DNA of 64,000 nucleotides from Bacillota bacterium (GCA_023441055.1 JAEZQY010000031.1:124001-188000), one strand, 5' to 3'; shown: positions 35,027 to 44,316, numbered from the stretch's first letter. Made by a program: numbers and translations. Notes: a model not told the origin generated them from the sequence alone.

Positions 35027-35758
35027 TTATGCTGGTTCGAATAATGCTTCAAGTGTGTCTGAGAAGCCGTCCTGAATCACGGCATTCGCAATCTCATCGT
35101 ATGGTGTTGCTGACTTATTGATCAGGATCATCGCATCTCCCCGATAATGTCGAACAAGACTGGCCGCCGGCTGTACCGTGAGCGAGGTTCCTGCCACAAT
35201 CAGCACATCCGCCTGCTCGATATACTGGATGGCCCGATGCAGAACGTCCATGTCCAGCCCCTCCTGATAGAGCACGACATCCGGCTTGACCAGACCTCCG
35301 CAAGCCGTGCATCGAGGCGCGCGATCACCCGAGCGATAGATGTCATCGAGCGTATAGCTGCTATGACAATCCATGCAGTGATTGCGATGCACACTGCCGT
35401 GCAGCTCTAGCACGTTCTGATTGCCAGCCTTCTGGTGAAGGCCGTCTATATTTTGCGTGATGATTGCTTGTAGTCTTCCCTGTCGCTCGAGCTCTGCCAG
35501 CACGATATGCCCGCGATTGGGCGCCGCATTCGGATACAGCATCCTCTGCTTGTAGAAGGCGTAGAATTCCTCCACATGATTCAGGAAGAAATCTCGGCTT
35601 AAGATCTCCTCAGGCGAGTACGCCCCCACCAGTGTCTGGAACAAGCCATTCGCCGAACGGAAATCTGGAATACCGCTCTCTGTCGATGTACCTGCCCCGC
35701 CGAAGAAGACGATCCGCTCACTGCGACTGACTCTCTGCTTGATCTCGTTGACATTCAT
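35027..35758 (-). CDS. cobB: Sir2-family NAD-dependent protein deacylase
   Basis: This 243-residue sirtuin has GAGTSTESGIPDFRS (about residues 21-35), TQNIDGLHQ with catalytic His in LHGS, and a zinc-binding CMDC...CTAC pair. It removes acyl groups from lysines using NAD. B. subtilis SrtN is the likely counterpart. It is 41 bases from the small membrane protein gene upstream, on the same strand. Confidence 0.92.
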   Translation of the reverse strand: MNVNEIKQRVSRSERIVFFGGAGTSTESGIPDFRSANGLFQTLVGAYSPEEILSRDFFLNHVEEFYAFYKQRMLYPNAAPNRGHIVLAELERQGRLQAIITQNIDGLHQKAGNQNVLELHGSVHRNHCMDCHSSYTLDDIYRSGDRAPRCTACGGLVKPDVVLYQEGLDMDVLHRAIQYIEQADVLIVAGTSLTVQPAASLVRHYRGDAMILINKSATPYDEIANAVIQDGFSDTLEALFEPA

Positions 35759-35799
35759 CTATCGCTTGCCCTCCATCTCACCTATCATTGCACGTGATA

Positions 35800-36117
35800 T
35801 CACGATAAGTACTGCAGCTTCTCTTCTTTCTTGGTCCACATGCCGTTCGCTAACACAACCCCAATGATCTGATAGCAGACCGCCCAGATGACACATGACT
35901 TGCCCAGGTAGTCCCATGGATGTTGCTGATACATGGCCAGCTTAAACTCCGACAGAGCAATTTCGATGATGGTAACCAGCAGCCACACCGCGAATAAACC
36001 CAGCCCTAGCAACACTCCCCTGCCGAGGGTATATCGTATCCTTCCCTTGGCGCGAAACGCTGTCCAACGCTGCACGAACCTTCGGTCCCGGTCGCTGATT
36101 CCAATGTTCTTCCCCAT
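35800..36117 (-). CDS. Hypothetical two-helix membrane protein
   Basis: The 105 residues comprise a basic N-terminus (about 1-30), a first helix (VLLGLGLFAVWLLVTIIEIAL) and a second helix (CVIWAVCYQIIGVVLANG). I recognise no family. It starts four bases after the stop of the phosphatase gene, so co-transcription is likely. Confidence 0.65.
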   Translation of the reverse strand: MGKNIGISDRDRRFVQRWTAFRAKGRIRYTLGRGVLLGLGLFAVWLLVTIIEIALSEFKLAMYQQHPWDYLGKSCVIWAVCYQIIGVVLANGMWTKKEEKLQYLS

Positions 36118-36121
36118 GCTG

Positions 36122-36700
36122 TCAACTTCCCAGATGCAAGGTGCAATTATACAGATCGCATTCCCAGATGCGCTCGGCTCTCTTCAGCTTCGTGATCGAG
36201 GTGTTCTTCAGATGCTCCTGTGTATCTACATGCGGGATGAGACGCTTCAGACTCCACCCTAATAAGGCGCCGTGACTAACGACGAGGATCCGTTGACCGC
36301 TCTGGGTCCGCATGATTTCCTCCATACAGGCAGCGCCTCTCTCTCCCAGCGCTTCGCCTGACTCAATTCCCAGATCAAGCTCTCTCCAATTGTCTCCCCA
36401 CATCGCAAGTCGTTCATCCTCAGTGGTTCCCTCGATCTTGCCGCAATACATCTCGCGCAGCCGCTTGTCTAGGCGTAGATCCGCAATACCTATGCGCTCT
36501 GCGATAATCTCGGCAGTCTGTCTCGCCCTGGACAGATCACTGGCGTAAATCCCGTCCCACTCCTCTGCGCTTAATCGCTCAGCCAGCGCCCTCGCCTGGA
36601 GGATGCCTTCCTCGTCTAATGGAATGTCTGTGTGCCCTTGCGCGCGGCCTTCCTTATTCCAAGCTGTAATCCCGTGTCTAACCAGTCCTAGTAAACTCAT
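36122..36700 (-). CDS. Histidine phosphatase (phosphoglycerate mutase-like)
   Basis: The 192 residues include LVRHGITAWNKEGRAQGHTD (RHG motif, about residues 7-9), a second conserved Arg in YASDLSRARQTAEI, Glu in LREMYCGKIEGT and His in VVSHGALLG. This is the branch-1 histidine phosphatase fold. Relatives dephosphorylate small metabolites; the substrate is not known here. Confidence 0.88.
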   Translation of the reverse strand: MSLLGLVRHGITAWNKEGRAQGHTDIPLDEEGILQARALAERLSAEEWDGIYASDLSRARQTAEIIAERIGIADLRLDKRLREMYCGKIEGTTEDERLAMWGDNWRELDLGIESGEALGERGAACMEEIMRTQSGQRILVVSHGALLGWSLKRLIPHVDTQEHLKNTSITKLKRAERIWECDLYNCTLHLGS

Positions 36701-36764
36701 TGCTGTATGTACCTCCTATGATGATTGATCTATTAGTAAACCTACCCATTGGGTTATCTTCAGA

Positions 36765-36962
36765 CTACCTGGCCAGCCAATAGACGACCATGATAATGCC
36801 GCTTACGACCATGAGGATTAAGGCTATAGCAAGCAGACCTAGTAGTGAATCTTTGAATCGATCCCTGTACGGCTGCGGCGTTCGCTCCCCGCAATGCGGA
36901 CACATTCTGGCATTCGGCGAGACCTGTTGACCGCAGACTCGACAACCGATTAGTGCTTTCAT
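36765..36962 (-). CDS. Small zinc-ribbon membrane protein
   Basis: The 65 residues have a four-Cys zinc ribbon (CRVC...CPHC, about 8-24) and one C-terminal membrane helix (LLGLLAIALILMVVSGIIMVV). GGGAGGACGAGA precedes the ATG. Proteins of this plan are common in Bacillota but uncharacterised. A longer frame through the same stretch is judged a shadow. Confidence 0.75.
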   Translation of the reverse strand: MKALIGCRVCGQQVSPNARMCPHCGERTPQPYRDRFKDSLLGLLAIALILMVVSGIIMVVYWLAR

Positions 36963-37300
36963 TCTCGTCCTCCCTCACGTACGCCGTATACGCTGCTGCG
37001 GTTCCTCCGAAGTTCCTTCTGTAGTATATATTCAACATTTTACACCATGATCCTTTAATATTGGTCATGAAATCAAGATGTTCATCCAAATGCACATGAT
37101 GCAGGTCACCCTGTTTATTCATGCGATATTCCGCCTTGGATATGCAGTTTTTACAGTTCAAGCGCCCACCCTTATATGTCCACAGCCAAATACACCGGCC
37201 CGCCTGCCCCCAGGGCAGCAAGAGCCGGTTCTCTCTGATTAGACCTATAATCATCACACACGCTACAGACGCTCGAACATCCAAACAGCTGTTCTACAGC
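36963..37300 (-). other. Intergenic stretch upstream of the zinc-ribbon gene
   Basis: The 338 bases hold the terminator-like hairpin at 37195-37228 and an AT-rich tract (about 36990-37160). No confident promoter is seen. A minus-strand frame from an ATG at 37122 reads MNKQGDLHHVHLDEH, and an NCKNC pair lies before it. That frame runs into the zinc-ribbon gene and has no ribosome site that I can identify. Confidence 0.4.
37195..37228 (-). terminator. Hairpin downstream of the spoVIF-like gene
   Basis: CCGGC pairs with GCCGG, and CTGCCC with GGGCAG inside it, separated by small bulges. The trailing sequence is TGTATTT, a weak T run. Position after the spoVIF-like stop suggests a terminator. 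Confidence 0.5.
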
Positions 37301-37588
37301 TCATCGGAACATGCTCCACAGCTTGATCAGATGGAAGGTGTTATTCGGGTCAATCTTCTGCGCGATGACGAAGCTGACAATATTCTCCACCTGCTGATCC
37401 GTCAACTTCTCATGCAGGTATCTGGCAGCCTGGCCGACCAGCTTGCGCACCTTGACGCGATCCTGCAGGTCATACTTGCTCACACCGTCCACCAGCTGCT
37501 TGATCTTCTCCTTGGTCGACGGATTCTTCATCTTCAGCTTCACACGCTGCACCAATTCTGAGGGGATGCCATACTTCTGATAGCTCAC
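37301..37588 (-). CDS. spoVIF: Stage VI sporulation protein F-like
   Basis: This 95-residue helical protein contains KIKQLVDGVSKYDLQDRVKVRKLV and LTDQQVENIVSFVIAQKID split across helices, and ends in KLWSMFR. It fits the SpoVIF/YjcC family, which acts late in spore coat assembly under GerE control in B. subtilis. Family identity is moderate from memory of the pattern. It is monocistronic, 79 bases from recG. Confidence 0.7.
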   Translation of the reverse strand: MSYQKYGIPSELVQRVKLKMKNPSTKEKIKQLVDGVSKYDLQDRVKVRKLVGQAARYLHEKLTDQQVENIVSFVIAQKIDPNNTFHLIKLWSMFR

Positions 37589-37667
37589 ACACTCGCCTCC
37601 GTACGTTTGAGTATACGCTTCTACTCATCTTATGCCCACCGGCGGTATAATGTGCTAAGCAATTCTC

Positions 37668-39728
37668 TTAGTCCAGCAGCTCCGCATCCCATACCTGCTC
37701 CCGTTGCAGGAACGTACGAAGCCCAAGATAGGCGCTGCCTGTCCAGAAATCGGGATCGCTAATAAGCCTAGCTGCATCTGTGCGCGCTTGCTCCAAGATA
37801 TCGAAGTCGCGCAGCATATCCGCGAGCTTGAATTCAGGAACTCCGCTCTGCCGCGTGCCGAAGAACTCGCCTGGACCGCGCAGCTTCAGATCCTGTCGTG
37901 AAATCTCGAAGCCATCCGTCGTCTCGGTCATCACGCGCATCCGTTCCTCGCCGGTCTCCGACTTCGGGCTGGCGATCAGCACGCAATAAGACTGATGCGC
38001 ACCGCGTCCGACTCGTCCCCGCAGCTGATGCAGTTGCGAAAGGCCGAACCGATCCGCGTCATTGATAATCATCAGTGTCGCGTTAGGTACATCCACCCCT
38101 ACCTCAATCACCGTTGTCGATACCAGAACCTGAAGCTCATTCTCGGCAAACCGACCCATGATCTCATCCTTCTCTGCTGCAGTCATTCGTCCATGCAGCA
38201 GCCCAACCTGGATCTGATCGCCGCGCAGCTCGTGCGACAGCTGATTGTACATATCTACGGCATTCTGCACATCCAGCTTCTCCGATTCTTCGATGAGCGG
38301 GCAGATGACATAGGTTTGTCGACCCTGCTCCACCTCTCGGCGTATGAATCCGATCACTCTCGCCAGCATATCGGGCTGAACCCAATATGTTTTAATCGGC
38401 AGTCGTCCCTGCGGCAGCTCATCGATCGTCGAGACATCCATATCCCCGAATGCGCTGATCGCCAGTGTGCGCGGAATCGGTGTAGCCGTCATCGTCAGCA
38501 CATCCGGATTCAGTCCCTTGCGCCGCAGCATGCCGCGCTGCTCTACGCCGAATCGATGCTGTTCATCGACGACCACGAGCCCGAGTCGCTGTATGAACAC
38601 ATCCTCCTGAATAAGCGCATGTGTTCCGACCACGACATGCACGATGCCCATCTGCAGGGCGCTCAGCATCTCACGACGCTTGCGCTCCGGCAAGCCCCCT
38701 ACGAGCAGCCCGACGCCAATCCCATGCGGTGCCAGGAGCCGCTCTAGGGACTTCGCATGCTGCTCGGCTAGAATCTCTGTTGGTACCATCAGCGCACCCT
38801 GATAGCCCGCCGTCCATGCGGCGTACAGCGCGATCGCGGCGACTACCGTCTTGCCGGCACCGACATCGCCCTGCAGCAGCCGATTCATCGAATACGGACT
38901 CTGCAGATCGGTCATCACCTCGCGCACGACCTGCTTCTGCGCATCTGTCAGCTTGAACGGCAGACCGCGCACGAAATCGTACACGCGCTCCATATCAATA
39001 GCATGCGCGATACCGTCCGCCTTCTTGCGACTCAGCGCACGATACGCCTGCAGCTTCAGCTGGAACAGGAACAGCTCCTCATACACGAGCCGTCTGCGCG
39101 CTTCCAGCCCGTCCTCCGTCTCCTCCGGCAGATGAATCGCATAGATCGCCCGCTTGCGCGACAGCAAGCTATTCTCGGTAATCAGCTCATCGTGCAGAAT
39201 CTCCTCGAGCTGTTCGCCGAATTGCTGAAGCGCCTGCTTCATCGTCTTGCGCAGCCAAGCTTGGGTCACACCGCCTCCTACATGATAGACGGGCTGGAGT
39301 GTGCCTGACTTCGCAGATCGCGAGCCCGGGAATTCCGACTCGGCCACCGTCAGCTGCCTGCGTCTGGCATCCCACTTACCGGTTAGTACAATCTCGCGGC
39401 CATGCGTCAATTGGTCCCGCAGGAAGTGCCGATTGAACCACACAGCCGACACAAAGATACGGTCAACCGCTACCTTGCAGACCAATCGGGACTTCCTGCG
39501 TCCCCAGATCTGCACCGTCGGTTCACCGTACACTTGACCCTGAATCGTTATCTTCTCACCATCCTGTGCGGTCGCCAGATCACGGAGGCGATAGTCCTCG
39601 TACCGGTAAGGGAAGTATTCGAGCATATCGAGCACACTGACAATGCCGAGCAGCTCCAGCTCCTTCACCTTCTGAGGACCAACACCCGTGATCTGACGTA
39701 CAGGAATTGCTGCAAGTCCGTTCATCAT
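37668..39728 (-). CDS. recG: ATP-dependent DNA helicase RecG
   Basis: The 686 residues comprise an N-terminal wedge domain with helix-hairpin (ITGVGPQKVKELELLGI) and OB fold, motif I QGDVGAGKTVVA, motif II DEQHRFG, and C-terminal motifs with GRVGRG and the RecG-specific DLKLRGPGEFFGTRQSG. It remodels stalled forks and Holliday junctions. The start (ATG at 39728 or 39725) overlaps the DegV-gene stop. The order yloV-recG is conserved in Bacillus. Confidence 0.96.
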   Translation of the reverse strand: MMNGLAAIPVRQITGVGPQKVKELELLGIVSVLDMLEYFPYRYEDYRLRDLATAQDGEKITIQGQVYGEPTVQIWGRRKSRLVCKVAVDRIFVSAVWFNRHFLRDQLTHGREIVLTGKWDARRRQLTVAESEFPGSRSAKSGTLQPVYHVGGGVTQAWLRKTMKQALQQFGEQLEEILHDELITENSLLSRKRAIYAIHLPEETEDGLEARRRLVYEELFLFQLKLQAYRALSRKKADGIAHAIDMERVYDFVRGLPFKLTDAQKQVVREVMTDLQSPYSMNRLLQGDVGAGKTVVAAIALYAAWTAGYQGALMVPTEILAEQHAKSLERLLAPHGIGVGLLVGGLPERKRREMLSALQMGIVHVVVGTHALIQEDVFIQRLGLVVVDEQHRFGVEQRGMLRRKGLNPDVLTMTATPIPRTLAISAFGDMDVSTIDELPQGRLPIKTYWVQPDMLARVIGFIRREVEQGRQTYVICPLIEESEKLDVQNAVDMYNQLSHELRGDQIQVGLLHGRMTAAEKDEIMGRFAENELQVLVSTTVIEVGVDVPNATLMIINDADRFGLSQLHQLRGRVGRGAHQSYCVLIASPKSETGEERMRVMTETTDGFEISRQDLKLRGPGEFFGTRQSGVPEFKLADMLRDFDILEQARTDAARLISDPDFWTGSAYLGLRTFLQREQVWDAELLD

Positions 39729-40585
39729 CTCGGGATTACGAACACAGCAAGCGTGCCAGGGCCGGTATGTGTGCCGATGACTGGACCTAGATTCGTATAG
39801 TTCATGAATTCAACATCAAGCTCGGACGCGACCAATTGGTGCAGGCCCTTGGCGCTGTCTAGAGACTCGGAGTGAGCCACCATCAGACGAACCGGCTGAT
39901 TGCCGAAATCAACCTTGAGCAGCTCAATAATGCGCGCTAACGCTTTCTTATGGCCGCGCACCTTATCCACAGGTGACACCTGTCCATTATCATCTAGTGT
40001 TAAGATTGGCTTAATATTAAGCAGAGAGCCGATCATGGCGGACGCCTTGCCGATTCGACCGCCCTTTGACAAGAACTCCAGCGTATCCACGATAAAATAA
40101 ATCTTGACCGATGCCCGTAGCTGCTCAATCGCAGTTAGGATCTCATCGACGGTCTTCCCTTCCGCAGCAAGCTTAGCGGCCATGGTCGCCATCAGGCCAA
40201 TACCAGAGCTGGCTGAACGGGAATCCACCACATGGATGCCGCTGACGCCCTCCTCCTCCAGCATGGCCTTCGCAAGCATGGCGGATTGGTACGTACCGCT
40301 GAGAATCGCTGCTAGGTGAACGGAGATAATCTGCGTGTCTGGCTCGTCCTTCAGCTGCTTATAAATCTCCACGAAGTCGGCGGGTGACGGCTGTGATGTG
40401 GTCGGCATCGCCTCGGATTCAGACAGTTTCTGATAGAACTGCGCATGCGTAATATCCTTGCCGTTGTCATAGAACGTCTCTTCACCGAAGTGAACCTTGA
40501 GCGGAATCACTTCAATCCCCAACGCCTGTCGTTCTTCGATTAAGATGTCTGCTGTACTGTCGGTTACGATTCGAATCTTGGCCAT
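39725..40585 (-). CDS. DegV/FakB-family fatty-acid-binding protein
   Basis: The 286 residues begin AKIRIVTDSTADI, then PLKVHFGEETFYDNG, TSQPSPADF and a C-terminal half with DTLEFLSKGGRIGK and IGTHTGPGT. This is the DegV fold, which binds one fatty acid. It lies 51 bases after fakA, which matches a fatty-acid kinase pair in which FakB presents the acyl chain to FakA. The acyl preference cannot be told. Its stop overlaps the recG start. Confidence 0.88.
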   Translation of the reverse strand: MAKIRIVTDSTADILIEERQALGIEVIPLKVHFGEETFYDNGKDITHAQFYQKLSESEAMPTTSQPSPADFVEIYKQLKDEPDTQIISVHLAAILSGTYQSAMLAKAMLEEEGVSGIHVVDSRSASSGIGLMATMAAKLAAEGKTVDEILTAIEQLRASVKIYFIVDTLEFLSKGGRIGKASAMIGSLLNIKPILTLDDNGQVSPVDKVRGHKKALARIIELLKVDFGNQPVRLMVAHSESLDSAKGLHQLVASELDVEFMNYTNLGPVIGTHTGPGTLAVFVIPR

Positions 40586-40636
40586 CCTAGAACACTCTCC
40601 CTTGTTCGATGTCGCATTATGCGAAGATCGTAGTTA

Positions 40637-42379
40637 TTATTCGGCTGAGATCAGATAATAATAGACGGGTTGTCCGCCCCCGTGAAATTCTGCTTCCACA
40701 TCGGGGTAGTGCTCTTCGATGTAAGCACGCAGCAATTCAGTAGCTTCGGAATCAGCGTCTTGCCCAGTGAATACCGTAACGATCTCTTCGCCATCCGCCA
40801 GCATCTGATCGATCAGCTGCCGCATTGTCACATCAAGATCTGGATTGGCAACTACGATATCGCTGTCGAGCATGGCTAGATAATCGCCTTCCTTGATCGT
40901 GAGATCACCGATACTGGAATCGCGTACCGCATGCGTAATCGAGCCTGATCGTACAGCCTGATACGCAGCGTTCATCGCGGACTCGTTACGATCGGCATCC
41001 GCCTCGCTGTTGAAGGCCAGCGCAGCCGATAATCCCTGCGGGATCGTCTTGGTCGGAATGACGCGAATCGGCTTGTCGGACAGCTCCTTGGCCTGTTCGG
41101 CCGCAAGCACGATATTCGAATTGTTCGGCAAGACGAACACCGTATCTGCAGCAACGGACTTCACTGCTTCAAGGATATCCTCTGTCGATGGATTCATGGT
41201 CTGCCCGCCAGAGAGCATATAGTCTACACCTACACTGCTGAATACATCGCATAATCCATCACCGGCAGCGACAGCAACGAGTCCAATTGGCTTGTTCGCC
41301 ACTGGCACAGGCACTGCTGGCGTTGCAGCTGCAGCATGCGAAGGCGACGTCATCACCGCCGGAGCCGCTGCGTGCACACCAACAGCATGTGCGTCCGACA
41401 CAATTTCACTGTGCTGCTCACGCATATTCTCTATCTTGATGCGAATCAATTCCCCAAATTGCTGGGCACGCGTCATCACTTCCCCAGGATGCTCAGCATG
41501 AATATGGATCTTCACGAGATCATCGTCGGAGACCACAACCATCGAATCGCCGAATGGCGTCAGCTCCTCGCGGAACGCGTCTTCATCGAAGCTTGCCTGA
41601 CCTTGCGGGTGCATCTTAATAATGAATTCCGTGCAATAGCCAAATTCAATATCCTCTGCTGAGAGCTGCGATTGGACAGGGAGATGCTCCTGATGCAGAG
41701 TCACGGCTGGCGCGGCAGCTATGCTCGGCAAATGCACTTGAACAAAGCCATCCCGCCCGCGTTCCAGCGCCTGAAGAAAGCCCTCGTAGATTAACACAAG
41801 TCCTTGACCGCCTGCATCTACTACTCCGACCTGCTTCAAGATCGGCAGCTGTTCTGGCGTGCGCGCGAGTGCTTCCTTGGCAGAGGCGATCAGCTCCTGG
41901 AGCAGTTCAATAATATCATTCGTATAAGAGGAAGCGCGGACAACGGACTTGGCGGACTCCTTGGCCACAGTCAGTATTGTCCCTTCCACCGGCTTCACTA
42001 CAGCCTTATACGCGGTCTCTACTCCACTCTGGAAAGCTGCTGCTAATTGCTGCGAATTCGCTGTCTCCAGATCCGCTACCCCACGCGAGAAGCCGCGGAA
42101 CAGCTGGGACAGTATAACGCCTGAATTCCCTCTGGCTCCCATTAGAAGCCCTTTTGAAAGCGCTTCCGCTGTTTTGCCTAGGTGGGAATCCGAGCTTGAT
42201 TTCAACTGCTGACTCCCTGTCGTAAGCGTCAAATTCATATTCGTGCCCGTGTCACCATCCGGAACCGGGAATACATTCAATGCATTGACCTGCTCGACAT
42301 TGCCGCGCAGCCGATCAGCCGCGGTCAGCACCATCAAGGCGAAATCACTGCTCGTTATCTCATACTTGCCCAACACCAT
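40637..42379 (-). CDS. fakA: Fatty-acid kinase catalytic subunit FakA (YloV)
   Basis: The 580 residues comprise an N-terminal DAK2 kinase domain with FPVPDGDTGTNM (about residues 37-48), GARGNSGVILSQL and GQGLVLIYEG, a middle Zn-type domain and a C-terminal DegV-like domain. FakA phosphorylates FakB-bound fatty acids for phospholipid synthesis. An Ala-rich linker occurs near 335-362. The annotated ATG is close to AGGAGG (2 bases); a TTG at 42373 has better spacing. It follows yloU by five bases. Confidence 0.93.
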   Translation of the reverse strand: MVLGKYEITSSDFALMVLTAADRLRGNVEQVNALNVFPVPDGDTGTNMNLTLTTGSQQLKSSSDSHLGKTAEALSKGLLMGARGNSGVILSQLFRGFSRGVADLETANSQQLAAAFQSGVETAYKAVVKPVEGTILTVAKESAKSVVRASSYTNDIIELLQELIASAKEALARTPEQLPILKQVGVVDAGGQGLVLIYEGFLQALERGRDGFVQVHLPSIAAAPAVTLHQEHLPVQSQLSAEDIEFGYCTEFIIKMHPQGQASFDEDAFREELTPFGDSMVVVSDDDLVKIHIHAEHPGEVMTRAQQFGELIRIKIENMREQHSEIVSDAHAVGVHAAAPAVMTSPSHAAAATPAVPVPVANKPIGLVAVAAGDGLCDVFSSVGVDYMLSGGQTMNPSTEDILEAVKSVAADTVFVLPNNSNIVLAAEQAKELSDKPIRVIPTKTIPQGLSAALAFNSEADADRNESAMNAAYQAVRSGSITHAVRDSSIGDLTIKEGDYLAMLDSDIVVANPDLDVTMRQLIDQMLADGEEIVTVFTGQDADSEATELLRAYIEEHYPDVEAEFHGGGQPVYYYLISAE

Positions 42380-42384
42380 TCCTC

Positions 42385-42744
42385 CTAGCTGTTCACACGT
42401 ACGCCTTGCACAATGATATTGATGCGTTCCACCTGTAGACCCAGTACATCATTCAGCACATATCGTACCTTAGACTGAATATTATGAGCGACCTCCGAGA
42501 TCTTCGTCCCGTAGCTGACTATAATATGCAGATCAATGGTCGTGCTGCCATTCTCCTGCTTAACCTCAACACCTCTAGCTTGATTGTCCCTGCCGAGCAG
42601 ATCGGCAATCCCATCCTTAAGCTGCTTCCGAGAAGCCATTCCAACCAGCCCGTAGCAGTCTGCGGCGGCAGAACCGGCCAACGTCGCAATCACCTCATCG
42701 GAGATATAGATCTTCCCATGTTCAGAAGTCAGTTGCAACGGCAT
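42385..42744 (-). CDS. Asp23/Gls24-family protein YloU
   Basis: The protein is 119 residues from the ATG at 42744; ten more N-terminal residues are possible but start inside the ribosome site. It contains GKIYISDEVIATLAGSAAADCYGLVGM and DLHIIVSYGTKISEVAHNIQ in two parts, the Asp23 family pattern. Homologues are envelope-stress or cell-wall-associated and usually precede fakA, as here. The role is otherwise unknown. Confidence 0.85.
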   Translation of the reverse strand: MPLQLTSEHGKIYISDEVIATLAGSAAADCYGLVGMASRKQLKDGIADLLGRDNQARGVEVKQENGSTTIDLHIIVSYGTKISEVAHNIQSKVRYVLNDVLGLQVERINIIVQGVRVNS

Positions 42745-42859
42745 GCTTGTCACATCCCTTCGTAAGCCTCGCAAACTTTAACCCTTATTGTACAATAACT
42801 TTGTGAAGAAATAAACAACAAAACAAGGATTGATGTTCCGTAATCTGACAAGCTTTCTG

Positions 42860-42889
42860 TTGACTCCAATAATCACCGCATGATAATAT
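42860..42889 (+). promoter_or_regulatory. rpmB promoter
   Basis: TTGACT at 42860 is followed at 16 bases by GATAAT or at 18 bases by TAATAT. It lies about 90 bases before rpmB on the plus strand. Confidence 0.55.
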
Positions 42890-42976
42890 AGTAAGAGTGT
42901 GCTTCAGATACGAGGGAACTATCCGGCTCGATCAGAAGTGATCGCAAGCTCGGATTCTTATAGGGAGGTGTATTCA

Positions 42977-43165
42977 ATGTCTCGCAAATGCTACATTACA
43001 GGGAAGAGCCCTAAGCAAGGAAACAATGTGTCCCATGCTAACAACAAGAGCAAGCGTACTTGGGGAGTCAACGTACAGAAGGTTCGCATTCTAGTAGACG
43101 GCAAGCCAAGAAGAGTTTACGTCAGCACCCGCGCGCTGAAGTCTGGCAAGGTTGTTCGCGCTTAG
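42977..43165 (+). CDS. rpmB: 50S ribosomal protein L28
   Basis: This 62-residue protein begins MSRKCYITGKSPKQGNNVSH, the classic L28 start, and has WGVNVQKVR and VSTRALKSGKVVR. It lacks the four-Cys zinc motif of the C-plus L28 form, with one Cys near the start. GGGAGG lies before the ATG, and an upstream in-frame start is not needed. It is divergent from yloU, and the convergent spoVM follows, as in Bacillus. Confidence 0.96.
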   Translation: MSRKCYITGKSPKQGNNVSHANNKSKRTWGVNVQKVRILVDGKPRRVYVSTRALKSGKVVRA

Positions 43166-43190
43166 TGCTTCACAGTCCCACCAAGAGCCA

Positions 43191-43215
43191 AAAAGCACCC
43201 TAGGGTGCTTTTTTT
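43191..43215. terminator. rpmB terminator
   Basis: AAAAGCACCC and GGGTGCTTTT pair around a TA centre, then a run of T to 43215. It is a strong intrinsic terminator. The A run makes it usable from spoVM as well. Confidence 0.9.
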
Positions 43216-43293
43216 CAATATACAAGACGTAAACCCACTGCAATAAGTAATCATGACTCAACCGAATGCTAAGTAAAGGGAGTTTGAGAAACG

Positions 43294-43374
43294 TCAGTGC
43301 TTGCTGAAGGTATTCAATACAGCCTTGACGAAGGTTCCCAAGAATTTCGGCAGTTTGATCGTATAAAATTTCAC
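43294..43374 (-). CDS. spoVM: Stage V sporulation protein M
   Basis: The minus strand from a GTG at 43374 encodes 26 residues: MKFYTIKLPKFLG, then TFVKAVLNTFSKH and a TGA. This is the amphipathic-helix peptide SpoVM, which senses forespore membrane curvature and anchors SpoIVA. GGAGGGG lies five bases before the start. Upstream at 43423-43430 the minus strand reads CATACAAT, matching the sigma-E -10 consensus, but no clear -35 is seen. The position between rpe and rpmB is that of B. subtilis. Confidence 0.93.
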   Translation of the reverse strand: MKFYTIKLPKFLGTFVKAVLNTFSKH

Positions 43375-43589
43375 GCTGACCCCTCCCAACGGTTAGTGTA
43401 GCTGCTATATTCAGTCATACTTATTGTATGCATTACGCCCAGTTTCGTGCTTCATAGAACCAGATAAACGGCTCTGCCACGCTATGCTTACGAAGTAGTT
43501 GGCTGCGCAAACATGGAACTTCGCAGGGCGTTTCCGTTTAGCGTCGATAAATAAGCACCTTTAAGTAGAGAACTTATAAAGCTTATATA

Positions 43590-43629
43590 ATAAGAAAAGG
43601 ATACCGCGGACTTATGGCCCTTGGTATCC
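43590..43629 (-). terminator. Terminator of the remA-rpe operon
   Basis: GGATACC and GGTATCC pair on the minus strand with an inner GG/CC, followed by TTTTCTTATT. It lies 24 bases after the rpe stop. Confidence 0.8.
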
Positions 43630-43653
43630 CAGTATATGCAGCGCCGTTCACGC

Positions 43654-44316
43654 TTATTCCACCGCTTTGCGGAGCTCGCTCAGCGCAGCCGCGCGGTCCG
43701 CTCTTCCGAACACCGCATTGCCTGCTACCAGCACATTCGCTCCAGCTTCGACAACCAGCGGAGCTGTATTCGCATTAATTCCGCCATCCACCTCAACATC
43801 GATATGTGATAATCCGCGTTCAGCCAGCATCGTACGCAGCTTACGCAGCTTGTCCAGTACGCTCGGTATGAAGGATTGTCCGCCGAATCCAGGATTCACC
43901 GTCATGAGCAGCACCAGATCAACATCACTCAGAATCGGAGCGAGCTGCTCCACCGGTGTAGCAGGATTAATGCCCACACCGGGCTTAGCGCCGGCTTCAC
44001 GAATAAGATGAATCGTGCGATGCAGATGAATGTCAGCCTCCGCATGGATCGTAATATAATCTGCCCCTGCCTTGGCGAAATCCTGTACATAGCGCGCCGG
44101 TTCACTAATCATCAGGTGAACATCCAGCGGCAGCTTCGTATGCGGGCGGAGCGCATCGACAACCAATGGTCCTAGCGTTATATTCGGCACGAAGTGGCCA
44201 TCCATCACATCAACATGTATCCAATCCGCTCCAGCACGCTCCACCTCTTGCACTTCTGCTGCCAGCTTGGCGAAATCAGCGGATAATATCGAGGGTGCAA
44301 ACTTGATCTCTCCCAT
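43654..44316 (-). CDS. rpe: Ribulose-phosphate 3-epimerase
   Basis: This 220-residue TIM barrel has PSILSADFAKL, HVDVMDGHFVPN and DVEVDGGINA, with the metal-binding His and Asp residues in place. It interconverts ribulose and xylulose 5-phosphates in the pentose phosphate pathway. The ATG shares one base with the rsgA stop (TAATG). This rsgA-rpe order is the usual Bacillus arrangement, but thiN is absent. Confidence 0.96.
   Translation of the reverse strand: MGEIKFAPSILSADFAKLAAEVQEVERAGADWIHVDVMDGHFVPNITLGPLVVDALRPHTKLPLDVHLMISEPARYVQDFAKAGADYITIHAEADIHLHRTIHLIREAGAKPGVGINPATPVEQLAPILSDVDLVLLMTVNPGFGGQSFIPSVLDKLRKLRTMLAERGLSHIDVEVDGGINANTAPLVVEAGANVLVAGNAVFGRADRAAALSELRKAVE

Noticed and set aside
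36760..37284. 174-codon minus-strand frame with an NCKNC pair upstream of and through the zinc-ribbon gene
   Set aside because: It runs across the terminator-like hairpin and the zinc-ribbon gene in another frame, and no ribosome site supports its starts; the zinc-ribbon gene has a good one.
42155..42168. TGAAAGCGCTTCCG, close to a CcpA cre site
   Set aside because: It lies inside the fakA coding region, far from any promoter, and has a mismatch; it is likely chance.
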